Numbered from the stretch's first letter, positions 43,225 through 52,619 are shown. The stretch: DNA of 64,000 nt from Bacteroidota bacterium (GCA_029547705.1 JAKPOU010000051.1:1-64000); one strand, 5' to 3'. Numbers and translations are program-made. Notes: generated from the letters alone by a model not told the origin.

Positions 43225-44349
43225 ATGAAACAATATAAATCCGGACAGTACATAAGCCAAGGTTGCTATAAGAGTTTTCAACCTACATTAATCAACAAGC
43301 AATTGCACGTTGACAATATGGAAGTGTTGCAACTACTAAGTCAAGCAGACAGAGAATTAGGCAGGTTAGATATGTTCTCAAAGTATATTCCTGATGTTGA
43401 CCTCTTTATAAGTATGCACGTTCTGAAAGAAGCTACTCAAAGCAGCAGGATTGAAGGAACTCAAACTAATATGGAAGAGGCATTACTGGACAGGGAAGAT
43501 ATCCCTTTAGACAAGAGAGATGACTGGGAGGAAGTCCAGAATTATGCGAAAGCAATGGAATGGGCTATTAACGAACTTGATAAACTTCCATTTTCCTCAC
43601 GATTAATTCGTGAAACCCATAAAATACTTCTACAAGGAGTCAGAGGAGAACGAAAACAACCTGGAGAATTCAGAAATAGCCAGAATTGGATAGGCGGAGC
43701 AACTATTAATGATGCTATTTTCATCCCACCGGTTCACACTACGGTACCTGAATTAATGAGTGATATCGAAAAATTTCTCTATAATGAAGAAATTTTCATC
43801 CCTGAATTGCTGAAAATCGGACTTGTTCATTATCAGTTTGAAACAATTCACCCATTCCTTGATGGAAACGGTAGGATTGGCAGGTTACTGATTCCGTTAT
43901 ATCTGGTCAGCAAAGGAATATTAAAGAAACCTATTTTGTATCTATCTGATTTTTTTGAAAAAAACAGAAAGTTATATTACGAAAACTTAATGATTGTAAG
44001 AGATAAAAACAATCTCTCACAATGGTTTAAGTTCTTTTTGATTGGAATAATTAAAACTGCAAAAAATGGAATAACAACATTTGACAATATTCTTCAATTA
44101 CAAAAAACAATTGAATCAAGTATTCAAAAATTAGGTAGTAGAGCAGTGAATGCAAAAAAGATAGTTGATTATTTGTATAATCGTCCAATTATAAATGCAG
44201 AAAAAGTTAGTGAAATAGCTGGAATATCAATGCCTTCAGCATATAAATTAATTGTAGATTTGGAAAAACTTGATATTCTAAAAGAAATAACTGGAAGTAA
44301 GCGAGGTAAAGTGTATGTGTTTGACAACTATTTAAGACTTTTCAGATAA
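43225..44349 (+). CDS. Fic-domain protein (AMP-transferase type), self-inhibited class
   Basis: A 374-residue protein (ATG 43225, just downstream of a strong promoter). The Fic core motif is HPFLDGNGRIGR (His209). An N-terminal inhibitory motif SSRIEG (Ser73-Gly78, Glu77) fits the class in which the alpha-inh helix lies before the Fic domain. The C-terminal ~70 residues (NAEKVSEIAGISMPSAYKLI, then KRGKVYVFDNYL) are a winged helix. Such proteins transfer AMP, or another nucleotide part, onto targets. The gene is visibly more A/T-rich than its neighbours, which suggests acquisition. No separate antitoxin is needed in this class. Confidence 0.88.
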   Translation: MKQYKSGQYISQGCYKSFQPTLINKQLHVDNMEVLQLLSQADRELGRLDMFSKYIPDVDLFISMHVLKEATQSSRIEGTQTNMEEALLDREDIPLDKRDDWEEVQNYAKAMEWAINELDKLPFSSRLIRETHKILLQGVRGERKQPGEFRNSQNWIGGATINDAIFIPPVHTTVPELMSDIEKFLYNEEIFIPELLKIGLVHYQFETIHPFLDGNGRIGRLLIPLYLVSKGILKKPILYLSDFFEKNRKLYYENLMIVRDKNNLSQWFKFFLIGIIKTAKNGITTFDNILQLQKTIESSIQKLGSRAVNAKKIVDYLYNRPIINAEKVSEIAGISMPSAYKLIVDLEKLDILKEITGSKRGKVYVFDNYLRLFR

Positions 44350-44788
44350 TTTAAACCCAGTTGCTGACAGCATCCCATTTCTTCTCATGTCCAAGTAAGT
44401 TATCTCATAACAAAAAGGAAAAATCCCCTTCCGTCCGTGAATTTAATGTGAATAACTATTCCTTAACCAGGACATATAAATAAATGATTCTGACTACCTT
44501 GTAAGATAATTTTTCAAAATGAATTGGATTTGTTATGGATGAGAGTTGGCAACAACCATATTTTTGCCAGAATTCATTACCTCTGATGCTTCATGAAATA
44601 CTGTTATTTCCTGAAAATCAGGGATAACTGCTGATAATCTTCATCAGGAAGTGTTACGATATTCATTTTGTGTATGGCTTGAAATCGAGCGGGGATGTCT
44701 GATAAATACCGACACTTGTGAAAGCTAAAAAATACATCAGGTAATGCCTGGTGACCAATATCGCATGAAAATCAATTATAAGAGAATC
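44350..44788. other. Intergenic region before the secreted trio
   Basis: No gene is recognised in this 439-base A/T-rich stretch. A lone TATTTTTG at 44559-44566 resembles a -7 element, but no -33 element is found at the right distance, and it would give a leader of over 200 bases. Confidence 0.5.
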
Positions 44789-45274
44789 ATGAAAGTTTTC
44801 AACATTACACTTGTTATATTGTGCCTGATTTGTTTTGAGTTCACAATTCAGGCGCAAAATGGTATCCCTGCCACAGGCGGGGATGCCTCGGGCAGTGGTG
44901 GTTCGGCAAGCTATTCCGTCGGATTGCCTTTTTACACTGTTTATGCCGGAGCAAATGGCTCGGTAGTTCATGGAGTTCAACAACCCTATGAAATTTCGAT
45001 GGTAACAGCCATTGAAGAAATCATTGGCATAGACCTTTTATTTCTGGCATATCCGAATCCTGTACGCGATCATCTTACGCTGGACGTGAATGATTCAGAT
45101 ATTGCCAATCTCCACTTCCATCTCTATGATGCGAACGGAAGACTTTTGCAAAGCAGGAAAATTCAGGGTCAGCAAACAACTATTGCCGTTGGTAACCTGA
45201 TACCTGCCACCTATTTTATTAAAGTCACTTCAGGCAAAAAGGAGTTAAAAACATTCAAAATCATTAAAAATTAA
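44789..45274 (+). CDS. Small secreted protein with T9SS type A sorting domain
   Basis: From ATG 44789, a 161-residue protein with signal peptide MKVFNITLVILCLICF ending TIQAQ; in-frame starts at 44744 and 44765 are less likely. A short Gly/Ser-rich stretch (GGDASGSGGSASYSVG) comes next. The C-terminal ~85 residues are a T9SS type A sorting domain: AYPNPVRDHLTLDVN, FHLYDANGRLLQSRKI and YFIKVTSGKKELKTFKIIKN. The passenger is very short, so this may be a surface anchor or partner for the next protein, whose gene starts 6 bases downstream. Confidence 0.85.
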   Translation: MKVFNITLVILCLICFEFTIQAQNGIPATGGDASGSGGSASYSVGLPFYTVYAGANGSVVHGVQQPYEISMVTAIEEIIGIDLLFLAYPNPVRDHLTLDVNDSDIANLHFHLYDANGRLLQSRKIQGQQTTIAVGNLIPATYFIKVTSGKKELKTFKIIKN

Positions 45275-45280
45275 ATAGTC

Positions 45281-46807
45281 ATGAAAAAATTATTTGCAAT
45301 CCTGATAGCAATATTATTAACTGCAGCCATATGGGCACAAATTCCTGAAAAATTGAGCTACCAGGCAGTAATCCGCAACAGTAGCGATGCATTGGTTATC
45401 AACCGGCAAGTGGGCATGCAAATCAGTATTTTGCAAGGTTCGGCTAGCGGTACAGCGGTTTATACGGAAACCCAGGCACCAAGCACCAATGCCAACGGTT
45501 TGGTTAGTATCGAGATAGGCGGTGGCACCGTTGTAAGTGGCAACTTTTCCGCAATTGACTGGGCCAACGGTCCTTACTTCATTAAAACCGAAACCGACCC
45601 CAATGGCGGAACAGGCTACACTATTACCGGTACAAGCCAGCTGTTAAGCGTACCCTATGCCCTATATGCCAAAACAAGCGGTGATGCGTTCAGCGGGGAT
45701 TATAATGATCTGGTCAATGTACCGACCATGGTCACAAAACCGGAGAATATTTATCAGGTAAGACTAATGAGTGCTGATGAAGACTATATTGATTTTGGGA
45801 CTTTTGAGGGTTTCACGAATAACTCTGACTGGTCAGTGATTGAGCGTGTCATGATGCCTGCCGGAACCGGGTCCGGTGGCGGAGGCTGGCACTTTTTCAG
45901 GGGAAAGGCATGGCAAGACAAGGAAGGAGATATTGCAATCAATATACGCACTATCGGATTACATGCCTGGATAAGAAAAGACGGCTGGAGAGATATCATA
46001 TACAATACATCACTGGAGGAGATGACCTGGTATGTCTTATGTCTTCAATATGATGCAACATCAAAAGTACTTGAATTATACCTTGACGGGCAATTGGTGG
46101 GTCAGTTAACCGGCGTTTTTCCCCAGGATGATTCCGGAAATACAAATAAAATGTTATGGGGTGGTCAGGATGTTGACCCTTCCCGGGGCGAGGGTGACCT
46201 CTATGCGGAAGCAAGCATTATCTATGCTTCCCAGCACTGGCTCCAGAGAAAGCTTACCCCGGAAGAGATAAGGGGCTATGACGGGACTTTCAAGCCGGAA
46301 CCTGCATTGTTCTTTGCAGCAGAAATAAATGCCGCATCGGTTACAGATGACACAGGTAACGGACATGACGGGACAAACGGGAATACACCCGAGTTTGTAT
46401 CCGGCCTCGTTGTTCAGGGTTCAGAGACAAATGAACCGGTTTTTATAAGCGGAGTCACCAACTACGGAGAGATAGTCACGGATATCATGGCTGCCGGTAC
46501 TGCACTGTTTATGAATTCAGCCGGCAAATACGAAAAAGCGGATGCCGGCTCTGTTTCAACCATGCCATGTGTTGCATTAGCACTTGAAACGGGTACAGGA
46601 AGCAAGCAGGTTTTACTTCAGGGGTACATACGTAATGATAGCTGGAACTTTATCCCAGGTGCCCCGGTTTACATTTCACCGACTGCGGGAACACTGACTC
46701 AAACCATACCTTCAGAAACGGGTCAGCAGGTGCAGATTGTCGGTTATGCTTCCAAAGCAAATACTGTTTATTTTAATCCGAACCTTATGCTGATTGAAAT
46801 TAAATAA
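45281..46807 (+). CDS. Secreted LamG-like protein with phage-decoration-like C-terminus
   Basis: A 508-residue exported protein (signal ending TAAIWAQ). The N-terminal ~130 residues (PEKLSYQAVIRNSSDALV, GPYFIKTETDPNGGTGY, QLLSVPYALYAKTSG) are a module common in large Bacteroidota surface proteins. Residues ~160-330 resemble a concanavalin/LamG-like lectin domain (WYVLCLQYDATSKVLELYL, DGQLVGQLTG). The last ~125 residues (GEIVTDIMAAGTALFMN, GYIRNDSWNFIPGAPVYISP, VQIVGYASKANTVYFNP) look like a phage capsid-decoration (DUF2190-type) or tail-fibre domain. It probably binds glycans at the surface; the role is inferred. Confidence 0.72.
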   Translation: MKKLFAILIAILLTAAIWAQIPEKLSYQAVIRNSSDALVINRQVGMQISILQGSASGTAVYTETQAPSTNANGLVSIEIGGGTVVSGNFSAIDWANGPYFIKTETDPNGGTGYTITGTSQLLSVPYALYAKTSGDAFSGDYNDLVNVPTMVTKPENIYQVRLMSADEDYIDFGTFEGFTNNSDWSVIERVMMPAGTGSGGGGWHFFRGKAWQDKEGDIAINIRTIGLHAWIRKDGWRDIIYNTSLEEMTWYVLCLQYDATSKVLELYLDGQLVGQLTGVFPQDDSGNTNKMLWGGQDVDPSRGEGDLYAEASIIYASQHWLQRKLTPEEIRGYDGTFKPEPALFFAAEINAASVTDDTGNGHDGTNGNTPEFVSGLVVQGSETNEPVFISGVTNYGEIVTDIMAAGTALFMNSAGKYEKADAGSVSTMPCVALALETGTGSKQVLLQGYIRNDSWNFIPGAPVYISPTAGTLTQTIPSETGQQVQIVGYASKANTVYFNPNLMLIEIK

Positions 46808-46832
46808 AGCTTCCATGAACTAATATGCAAGG

Positions 46833-46869
46833 ACCCATTCATTTATGAAAATGATTTTCAAATATGGGT
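46833..46869 (+). terminator. Nested hairpin after the LamG-like gene
   Basis: ACCCAT (46833-46838) pairs with ATGGGT (46864-46869), and inside is TGAAAAT-G-ATTTTCA (46846-46860), a perfect 7-bp dyad. No U tract follows. It separates two secreted-protein genes and may act as a partial terminator or RNA-stability element. Confidence 0.35.
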
Positions 46870-46905
46870 GGGCCCATACAACCTGAAAATCAAAAATTTC
46901 CACGG

Positions 46906-47775
46906 ATGAAAAAAAATATATTATCCATGTTTCTTATAATCCTGGCACCCATCATAGCGGGACAGGAAATAGGGAAAATCAGCGGTACCGAAAAAAATGC
47001 CATTAATAAAATCGGGGCAATACCCGTTGAGTCAATAGGCAATATAGCCGGTATACGGGTACAGCATTACGATAAAAACTGTAAGGAGATTTTGCTGAAC
47101 AATCCTTCATCCCCTGATGGCATTTATACAATTGATCCTGACGGGCAGGGGGGGCTGGAGCCCTTTAATTGTTATTGTGATATGACAACCGACGGAGGTG
47201 GATGGACAATGGTTGGGTATTACAAACGACCGACTACCGTGAATGCACCCGATGATCTGGATAACAGGGATTATGCCTATTTCATGAAAGCCAGAAATAA
47301 TGAGGCATATGGAAGACCGGAATTTATTGCCAATCCCGACAGCGAAGGAGCATGGACAGACTGGCGTATCCTCAGCGGTGTGACATGGCCGGTTGAGTTC
47401 GCTGTAATACTTGACCAGCAACCCTGGTCAACCGGCTGGGATGATTATCGCATAAAAGTAATTTACAGGGTGAAGAACAGGGACATTATGCCAAACTACG
47501 GAACAGAACAAGACCTCACAACAGGGAATAACCTATGGTATAAATTTAATCCTACAGGAAACTGGATTGATGTGGGCAGTTCCTCCTTTGCTTTGACTTA
47601 TGCGTGGTATCCTTATGCTGCCTCAAATAAGTATCTTATATTATTCCATGAAAGTAACTTTAAATATGTTGACGGGAGGGAACCAACCAATTATCAATAC
47701 GGTGCGTATTATGGAGGTGGTGTTTCGGGAGGAAATGATACCTGGTATCATAGTGCCCGTATGCTTATAAGATAA
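46906..47775 (+). CDS. Secreted fibrinogen-like (FReD-type) domain protein
   Basis: From ATG 46906, 289 residues with signal peptide MKKNILSMFLIILAPIIAGQ. The mature region opens with the start of a fibrinogen-related domain: CKEILLNNPSSPDGIYTIDP, then PFNCYCDMTTDGGGWTMVG, the classical C-x-C-D-M-x-T-x-G-G-G-W-T pattern. The rest (WSTGWDDYRIKVIYRVKN, LYKF-like stretches, YGGGVSGGNDTWYHSARMLIR) is consistent with the globular lectin-like part. Fibrinogen-like domains in animals bind acetylated sugars; bacterial copies are uncommon. It may have the same target as the LamG-like protein. Confidence 0.75.
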   Translation: MKKNILSMFLIILAPIIAGQEIGKISGTEKNAINKIGAIPVESIGNIAGIRVQHYDKNCKEILLNNPSSPDGIYTIDPDGQGGLEPFNCYCDMTTDGGGWTMVGYYKRPTTVNAPDDLDNRDYAYFMKARNNEAYGRPEFIANPDSEGAWTDWRILSGVTWPVEFAVILDQQPWSTGWDDYRIKVIYRVKNRDIMPNYGTEQDLTTGNNLWYKFNPTGNWIDVGSSSFALTYAWYPYAASNKYLILFHESNFKYVDGREPTNYQYGAYYGGGVSGGNDTWYHSARMLIR

Positions 47776-47788
47776 GGCAGACAGGTAA

Positions 47789-47944
47789 TTACAAAAAATT
47801 ATATTCAGAGATGTTCTTTATAACATTGAACTTGAATCTGGTCAAATAATATCTGTTTTTATTTACCCGATATCATTCTGGAACAACACTTTAAAGTATT
47901 CCCCGCTTTATAAAGCAGTAAAAAAAGAGGGAATTAAACTATGA
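47789..47944 (+). pseudogene. 3' remnant of an MNT-type nucleotidyltransferase antitoxin
   Basis: No start codon remains. The open frame reads VLYNIELESGQIISVFIYP, then WNNTLKYSPLYKAVKKEGIK and a stop. This matches the C-terminal end of minimal nucleotidyltransferases (MntA-like), which use such a block before the characteristic KKEGI(K/E)L end. Its stop overlaps the following ATG as ATGA, the usual coupling in MNT-HEPN pairs. The catalytic GSxxxG half is missing. Confidence 0.7.
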
Positions 47945-48147
47945 CCGTCAGAAACAAGTTTAGCGACACCTTCGTTAAAACAGGAATAATTGATGTTAAA
48001 TTTGGAAAACTTCTTTCGCATTTGGCCGACTATAGACAAAAAGGAGATTATGGCGATCTCTACGATTTCGATGACAAAATTGTACTTCCTTTAGTTGATC
48101 AGGTAAAAGAATTCATATCTGAAATAAAAATCCTCATAGAAAAATAA
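47941..48147 (+). pseudogene. Truncated HEPN-domain toxin, N-terminal half deleted
   Basis: A 68-residue frame matching only the C-terminal half of an MNT-linked HEPN protein: VRNKFSDTFVKTGIIDVKFG, then LADYRQKGDYGDLYDFDD and QVKEFISEIKILI. Full members are about 125-135 residues; the helix with the AxNRxYYACFY region is absent, and translation begins directly at the middle. An in-frame deletion fused the original start to the second half, or a new start is used. Toxicity is probably lost. Confidence 0.72.
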
Positions 48148-48626
48148 AATTATACCAGCCAATAATACAAAGGGCTTCATACGGTGCGCAGCACCCGGTA
48201 ATAAAACCTATGTTGAACCCAGTTTATAAAACTTAAACAGCGATACACCCATCTGTTTGTTTATCATGATATTGCATATTCATTCATTTAACTCGTAAGA
48301 TTAAACGCAGCCTTTAAATTCTGAATATTAATATTTCGGCTTTTTTATATTGTGCGCTGCAACCCTTGAATATTCACTCAATGTTGTACTTGCTGATTAC
48401 TGTTTAGACAAATTTGGGCCAGAGAATTATAAGACTTATTGTAAAGAGTATTTGAGATTAAGTTTTCGAAATAAACTCTTAATATCCCAATACAAGGCGA
48501 ATTGATTGATGGTAATATAATTGTTCCGATAGAAAAATCAGAATTAGAGAATGAATAACTAATATTAAATTCCATGAATATCCATATGATTTGATGGTTT
48601 TATTAACCTTTTTCGTTAATTTTATT
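48148..48626. other. Intergenic region with a short unrecognised reading frame
   Basis: 479 bases without an intact gene. A 57-codon stop-free frame without a start (48332-48505, plus strand) reads like protein (VVLADYCLDKFGPENYKTYC then KEYLRLSFRNKL), and the next frame continues with a short acidic tail (GELIDGNIIVPIEKSELENE, to about 48558). It could be a frameshifted gene remnant. I do not recognise the family. Confidence 0.4.
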
Positions 48627-48634
48627 TATCTTTG
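48627..48634 (+). promoter_or_regulatory. -7 element abutting the higB start codon
   Basis: TATCTTTG (48627-48634), followed by C, fits TAnnTTTG. With usual spacing, transcription would begin at or within a base or two of the GTG start at 48637, giving a leaderless message. No clear -33 element is present. Confidence 0.45.
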
Positions 48635-48636
48635 CT

Positions 48637-48969
48637 GTGAAGATTACTTACAAAACAAATAAGTTAGAAAGGCAACTGACCGTGGCAAAAGAAATGCAGA
48701 AAGCATTCGGTACTATGGCTAAAAAGGTTAACCAGCGTATGAAGGAATTAAGGGCTTCATCAAACCTTGAAGTTATGAAAACCATCCCCGCAGCAAATTG
48801 CCACGAATTGAAGGGTGACAGACAGGGTGAATTTGCTGTTAATATTTCCGGGAACTACAGAATAATTTTTGAACCCGATCACGATCCTTTACCTCTTAAA
48901 GAAGATAACAGCATCGACTGCATTAGAATTATAGACATACGGATACTTGGCACAGAAGATTACCATTAA
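48637..48969 (+). CDS. higB: HigB-like (RelE-superfamily) toxin
   Basis: A 110-residue toxin starting at GTG 48637, chosen because family members begin near the same ITYKTNKLERQLT segment. Typical features are AFGTMAKKVNQRMKELRAS, the conserved MKTIPAANCHELKGDRQGEF and VNISGNYRIIFEPDHDPLP. HigB-type proteins cut mRNA in the ribosome. It sits 11 bases upstream of its antitoxin gene, in the toxin-first order normal for higBA. Confidence 0.88.
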   Translation: MKITYKTNKLERQLTVAKEMQKAFGTMAKKVNQRMKELRASSNLEVMKTIPAANCHELKGDRQGEFAVNISGNYRIIFEPDHDPLPLKEDNSIDCIRIIDIRILGTEDYH

Positions 48970-48980
48970 AATACCCGGCT

Positions 48981-50102
48981 ATGCGACCCGATATACATTT
49001 ACAAAAAGAATTATTATCCCCACCGGGCGACACAATACAGGAAACAATTGATGCCCTTGGCATGTCTCAGGCAGAGCTTGCAGAACGTATTGGGCGTTCG
49101 AAAGAGAAGCTGAACGGACTGATTAACGGCAGTGAACCTCTTACCTTAAAGACAGCGATTTTACTCGAGAGAGTCTTAGATATTCCGGCAGCTTTCTGGT
49201 TGGAACGTGAAAAAGAGTACCGGCTTGATCTTGCAAAAATTGAAGAACAAGAATTTCTCACCGGCTGTATTGAATGGACAGAAAAATTTCCAGTGAAAGA
49301 ATTAAAAAAAGACACCTGGCTACCCGATACAAAGGATAAGGCTGCAATATCCGGGGCATTATTAAAGTTTTTCAGCGTCGCCTCACCTGAGCAGTGGAAT
49401 AATATTTACCTCAACGAATCCGTCACGGCATCATTTAAAATTTCCCTGGCGAATACACAAAGCCCCCATTCAATTTCAGCGTGGTTGCGGATAGGTGAAC
49501 TCAAAACAAAACAACTTAAACTGCCTGAATACAATAAAAAGGCATTTTCAGGTGCATTGAACGAAATAAAGAAGATTGTTTTTGACCACCCTCATGATTC
49601 TTTAATACAGCTACAGGAAAAATGTTTCCGTTGTGGCGTTGCTGTTTTATATACGGCCTGTTTACCCAAAGCGCCTGTATCAGGGGCGGTCTGGTGGAGA
49701 GGGAATAACCCGATAATACAATTGTCAGGCAGGTATAAAACAAACGACAGCTTCTGGTTTGCATTTTACCATGAGGCAGGACATATTTTAAAGCATGGCA
49801 AAAAAGAGATTTTCCTTGAAGATGTAAACGGAAGCCCAATGGATGAAGAAAAGGAAAGTGAAGCTGATGAGTTCGCACAAAAAAAGCTTTTCCCCGAAGC
49901 TGCCTTTGAAACCTTAAAGAAAATAATTGACCTGAAGGTGTCTGATATAATAGAATTTGCTGATAAGTATGAAACTCACCCCGCTATAATTGTCGGCCAG
50001 TTGCAGCATTTCAATATTATAAGCCATTCAAGTTTCAATCATCTAAAAGTGCCTGTTAATATCCCTCAAGATAACCTTTTGAGGAATAAAACAAATGAGT
50101 AA
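48981..50102 (+). CDS. higA: HigA antitoxin fused to an ImmA/IrrE metallopeptidase domain
   Basis: A 373-residue protein. Residues ~18-70 are an XRE-type helix-turn-helix (IQETIDALGMSQAELAERIG, then SKEKLNGLINGSEPLTLKTA). The C-terminal half is an ImmA/IrrE-like zinc peptidase with HEAGH (His264, Glu265, His268) and a downstream acidic EADEFAQKKLFP. In this class the peptidase can cleave repressors, so the protein may degrade itself or another regulator under stress. Together with higB it is likely a complete toxin-antitoxin operon. Confidence 0.88.
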   Translation: MRPDIHLQKELLSPPGDTIQETIDALGMSQAELAERIGRSKEKLNGLINGSEPLTLKTAILLERVLDIPAAFWLEREKEYRLDLAKIEEQEFLTGCIEWTEKFPVKELKKDTWLPDTKDKAAISGALLKFFSVASPEQWNNIYLNESVTASFKISLANTQSPHSISAWLRIGELKTKQLKLPEYNKKAFSGALNEIKKIVFDHPHDSLIQLQEKCFRCGVAVLYTACLPKAPVSGAVWWRGNNPIIQLSGRYKTNDSFWFAFYHEAGHILKHGKKEIFLEDVNGSPMDEEKESEADEFAQKKLFPEAAFETLKKIIDLKVSDIIEFADKYETHPAIIVGQLQHFNIISHSSFNHLKVPVNIPQDNLLRNKTNE

Positions 50103-50493
50103 GTGGAAAGTGAAAAAGATGGTGTAAATATGACAGAAAATTGTGTTAAGATTAATCCTGTAACAAGCAGATTCTTTGCACCATTAACTTAACTTACCCC
50201 TCCGGGTTCTTGGCTTTCAGCCAGTCGAATAATGGAATCAAACTTAAATTTCGAGACTACTATATTTTTTCACATCTTTTAGTAAATCACTCAGTAGAGG
50301 AATTAACCTCCTCTGCTTACGGAAGTGTGTTTAACTGTCACAATGGCTCAACCGTTCGCATCTATTATGGCAGCCGTTTGGAAAAAGAGAATCTGACTGG
50401 CGTTTACAAAATCGTAAATTCACTTCAATATTCATTTCGCCTGAATTCCTTAAGTTCTATGTTTTGGTCTTCAGATATTTACTTCTTTGTGAG
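50103..50493. other. Intergenic region without a supported gene
   Basis: A 97-codon frame at 50210-50503 on the plus strand has no family resemblance and no clear start. On the minus strand a short tail (SLIPLFDWLKAKNPEG, then a stop near 50200) reads like the end of a lost protein. No more can be said. Confidence 0.4.
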
Positions 50494-52186
50494 TTATTTA
50501 TAATATCGGTTCCTTTGTCTGAACATTTTTTCAAAATAATCAATCTTGGAATCACGATAATCAAAAATTACCGGAGGATTTCCAGAATGTTGTATACGTC
50601 CGATATACTGTACCAGTTTCCCTTCAAAAGCAAAGGGATATGCAATCATAAGACATTCCAGATTATTTAAATCGATTCCTTCACCAAAATACTGTCCGGT
50701 AGAAATTACTATTTTAAAATGACCCTGCTTTAACTGTTCAATTTTGCTTTTCCTGCTGCTCTCAGAATCTTCTCCATGAATTGTAATAGTTTCATATTTT
50801 TCCTTAAGATAAAGGTTAAGGATATCAACATGTGCTTTACGCTCTGTCAATATCAGAAATGTTTTGAACCGGCTTGAATTCTTTTCAATATCATCAAGAA
50901 TCAATGTATTTCTGTTAGTATCATGAATCAGAATCTTTGAAATGGTTTCATATTTATCAATTTTGTAATTAAAAGGTACGTATAAATTTGTATCCTTGAT
51001 ATTTATCTCTACCTTGATTTGTTTTTGCCTTATCCGTTCAACCTGATCCGCATTGTATAGTATACTTCCAATATAAAAATAAATCAGTTTTTCATCATTG
51101 TTTTTACGTTTGGGAGTGGCTGTCAGTCCGTATAAATAATATGAATTGAAATTAACTATCGCCTCTCTGAATGATTTTGCCGGAATATGATGACATTCAT
51201 CCACGATAATCGTTCCGAATCTGCCGGAAATTTTTTCAATCTCTTTGCTTCTCGAAAGAGACTGGATCATTGCAACTGTAATTTTCTTTCCTGCAAAAGA
51301 AGATTAAGTTGGCTACAAATCCTCTTGGTAAAATTATTTCATCAGGCGTTTCTTCAATCAGTCTGAAATACTTTTCAAGAGTAAAGGTAGATTTACCCAT
51401 GTTTTTCTTCACCAGATAATCAGAATTAAGAAAGTTCAGTTTTTCTCTAATGAACTCAGTGAGTTTTCTGTTAAGGTGAAGGCGCTTTAAATATATCTGA
51501 CCATCAATTTGGATTTCAATTATTGGACTGGCGCTCCGATCAAAACCTGACTGAAAAAAAACATCAACCTTTTCATTAAAAATTTCCTGATAAATAGTAT
51601 TAAACTGATAAACAGACAGTTTGCGAAAATTTTTAATAATTTCAAATTGATTGTCGTAAGGCTGAAGATCAGCCGGATCCAAAAATGCTGAATTGAATGT
51701 CTTCAGAGCTTTCCCATTCAACGGAAGGGCAATCAGATTGCCCGGTCCTTTTCCGGAATGATAATCCTGATTAGGAAAAAGTCTGTCAAAACTCGGTTCT
51801 TTAGCAAACGGAGAGATTATAGTTGCCTCCCTGAGTAATTCGTACATCAGTTTCCGGGTCTTTGCAGCCGGAAGGCTTTCTTCAAAGAAAATCCATAGAT
51901 GCCCTCCATTTCCTGAACGCGAACGTTCAACGTAAGAAGGTAATTCATGCTTTGAGCAGACAGAATGTAGTTTAAGAATAGATTCTGCCCAGTTCCTGTC
52001 ATCGAAATCAGCGGCAATGAAATATGAGGTATTGTCTTCAAGAAGCGGATATATACCGACGGTTTCAATTCCCTGTAAATGCATCGTCAATACATCATCA
52101 GTTAAGGCCCGGTACTCTTTCTTTGAATAATCTTTAAATCTAATAAATACAGTCATTTTAAGATTGTATAAATTTAATAATTCCAT
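50494..52186 (-). pseudogene. TOTE-type primase-helicase, disabled by an internal deletion
   Basis: Two frames are parts of one gene. The 5' part (52186 down to about 51297) is an archaeo-eukaryotic primase domain: FIAADFDDRNW (catalytic acids), ERSRSGNGGHLWIFF and SFDRLFPNQDYHSGKGPGN. It ends in the LPRGFVANLI linker before the helicase. The 3' part (about 51297 to 50494) is a superfamily 2 helicase from MIQSLSRSKEIE on: IIVDECHHIPAKSF (motif II, DECH), LYGLTATPKR (motif III) and IVISTGQYFGEGIDL (motif V). The Walker A lobe, about 90 residues in relatives, is missing, and the frame changes at the join. The N-terminus also looks shortened. These proteins belong to TOTE conflict systems. Confidence 0.75.
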
Positions 52187-52619
52187 TCCATATGGTTCCC
52201 TTGCAGAAGTCCGGTTAGAAAATTATGGTTTCCCATATTTCCCTAACGTTTCCTGGTTACTGATGTACGTTTAATCAATCAAACGGATCCGGGCCTGCGG
52301 GAACCCCGCAGTTATGTTTATGTAAGCCATCCGTGGAAGCCGAATTTCTGAATTTATATTTTTGCTTATAGAAAGTCTGATGTCAGTATTCTCATTTCCA
52401 GGTATCCAAACGCTATAGTACCTGGTTTCAATGACAATGATTCCGTAAATGGATTATGTACATAACCGGATGCTTACATTAGGGTTGTACATTTTATGCC
52501 GGAATGTCAGCTTTTGATCCCAACCTGAGTGATACAGTATTTACCGGATTAGTTGCTAGATATTTTAGATGGCATTATTCAAGTTGAAACACTTATTTTA
52601 TCATTAATGTAAATATATG
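52187..52619. other. Intergenic region with a GC-rich hairpin
   Basis: No gene is recognised in this stretch. CTGCGGG-AAC-CCCGCAG at 52295-52311 is a perfect 7-bp hairpin with a 3-base loop, without a T tract on either side. It lies upstream of the disabled primase-helicase gene (minus strand). Confidence 0.5.

Noticed and set aside
48378..48575. 65-codon minus-strand frame
   Set aside because: The plus strand of the same stretch reads more like protein, and this frame has no start context or family match.
50210..50503. 97-codon plus-strand frame
   Set aside because: No recognisable domain, weak start, and it overlaps the end of the primase-helicase pseudogene.
52295..52311. GC-rich hairpin as a terminator
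   Set aside because: No T tract on either side, and no gene ends nearby on either strand.
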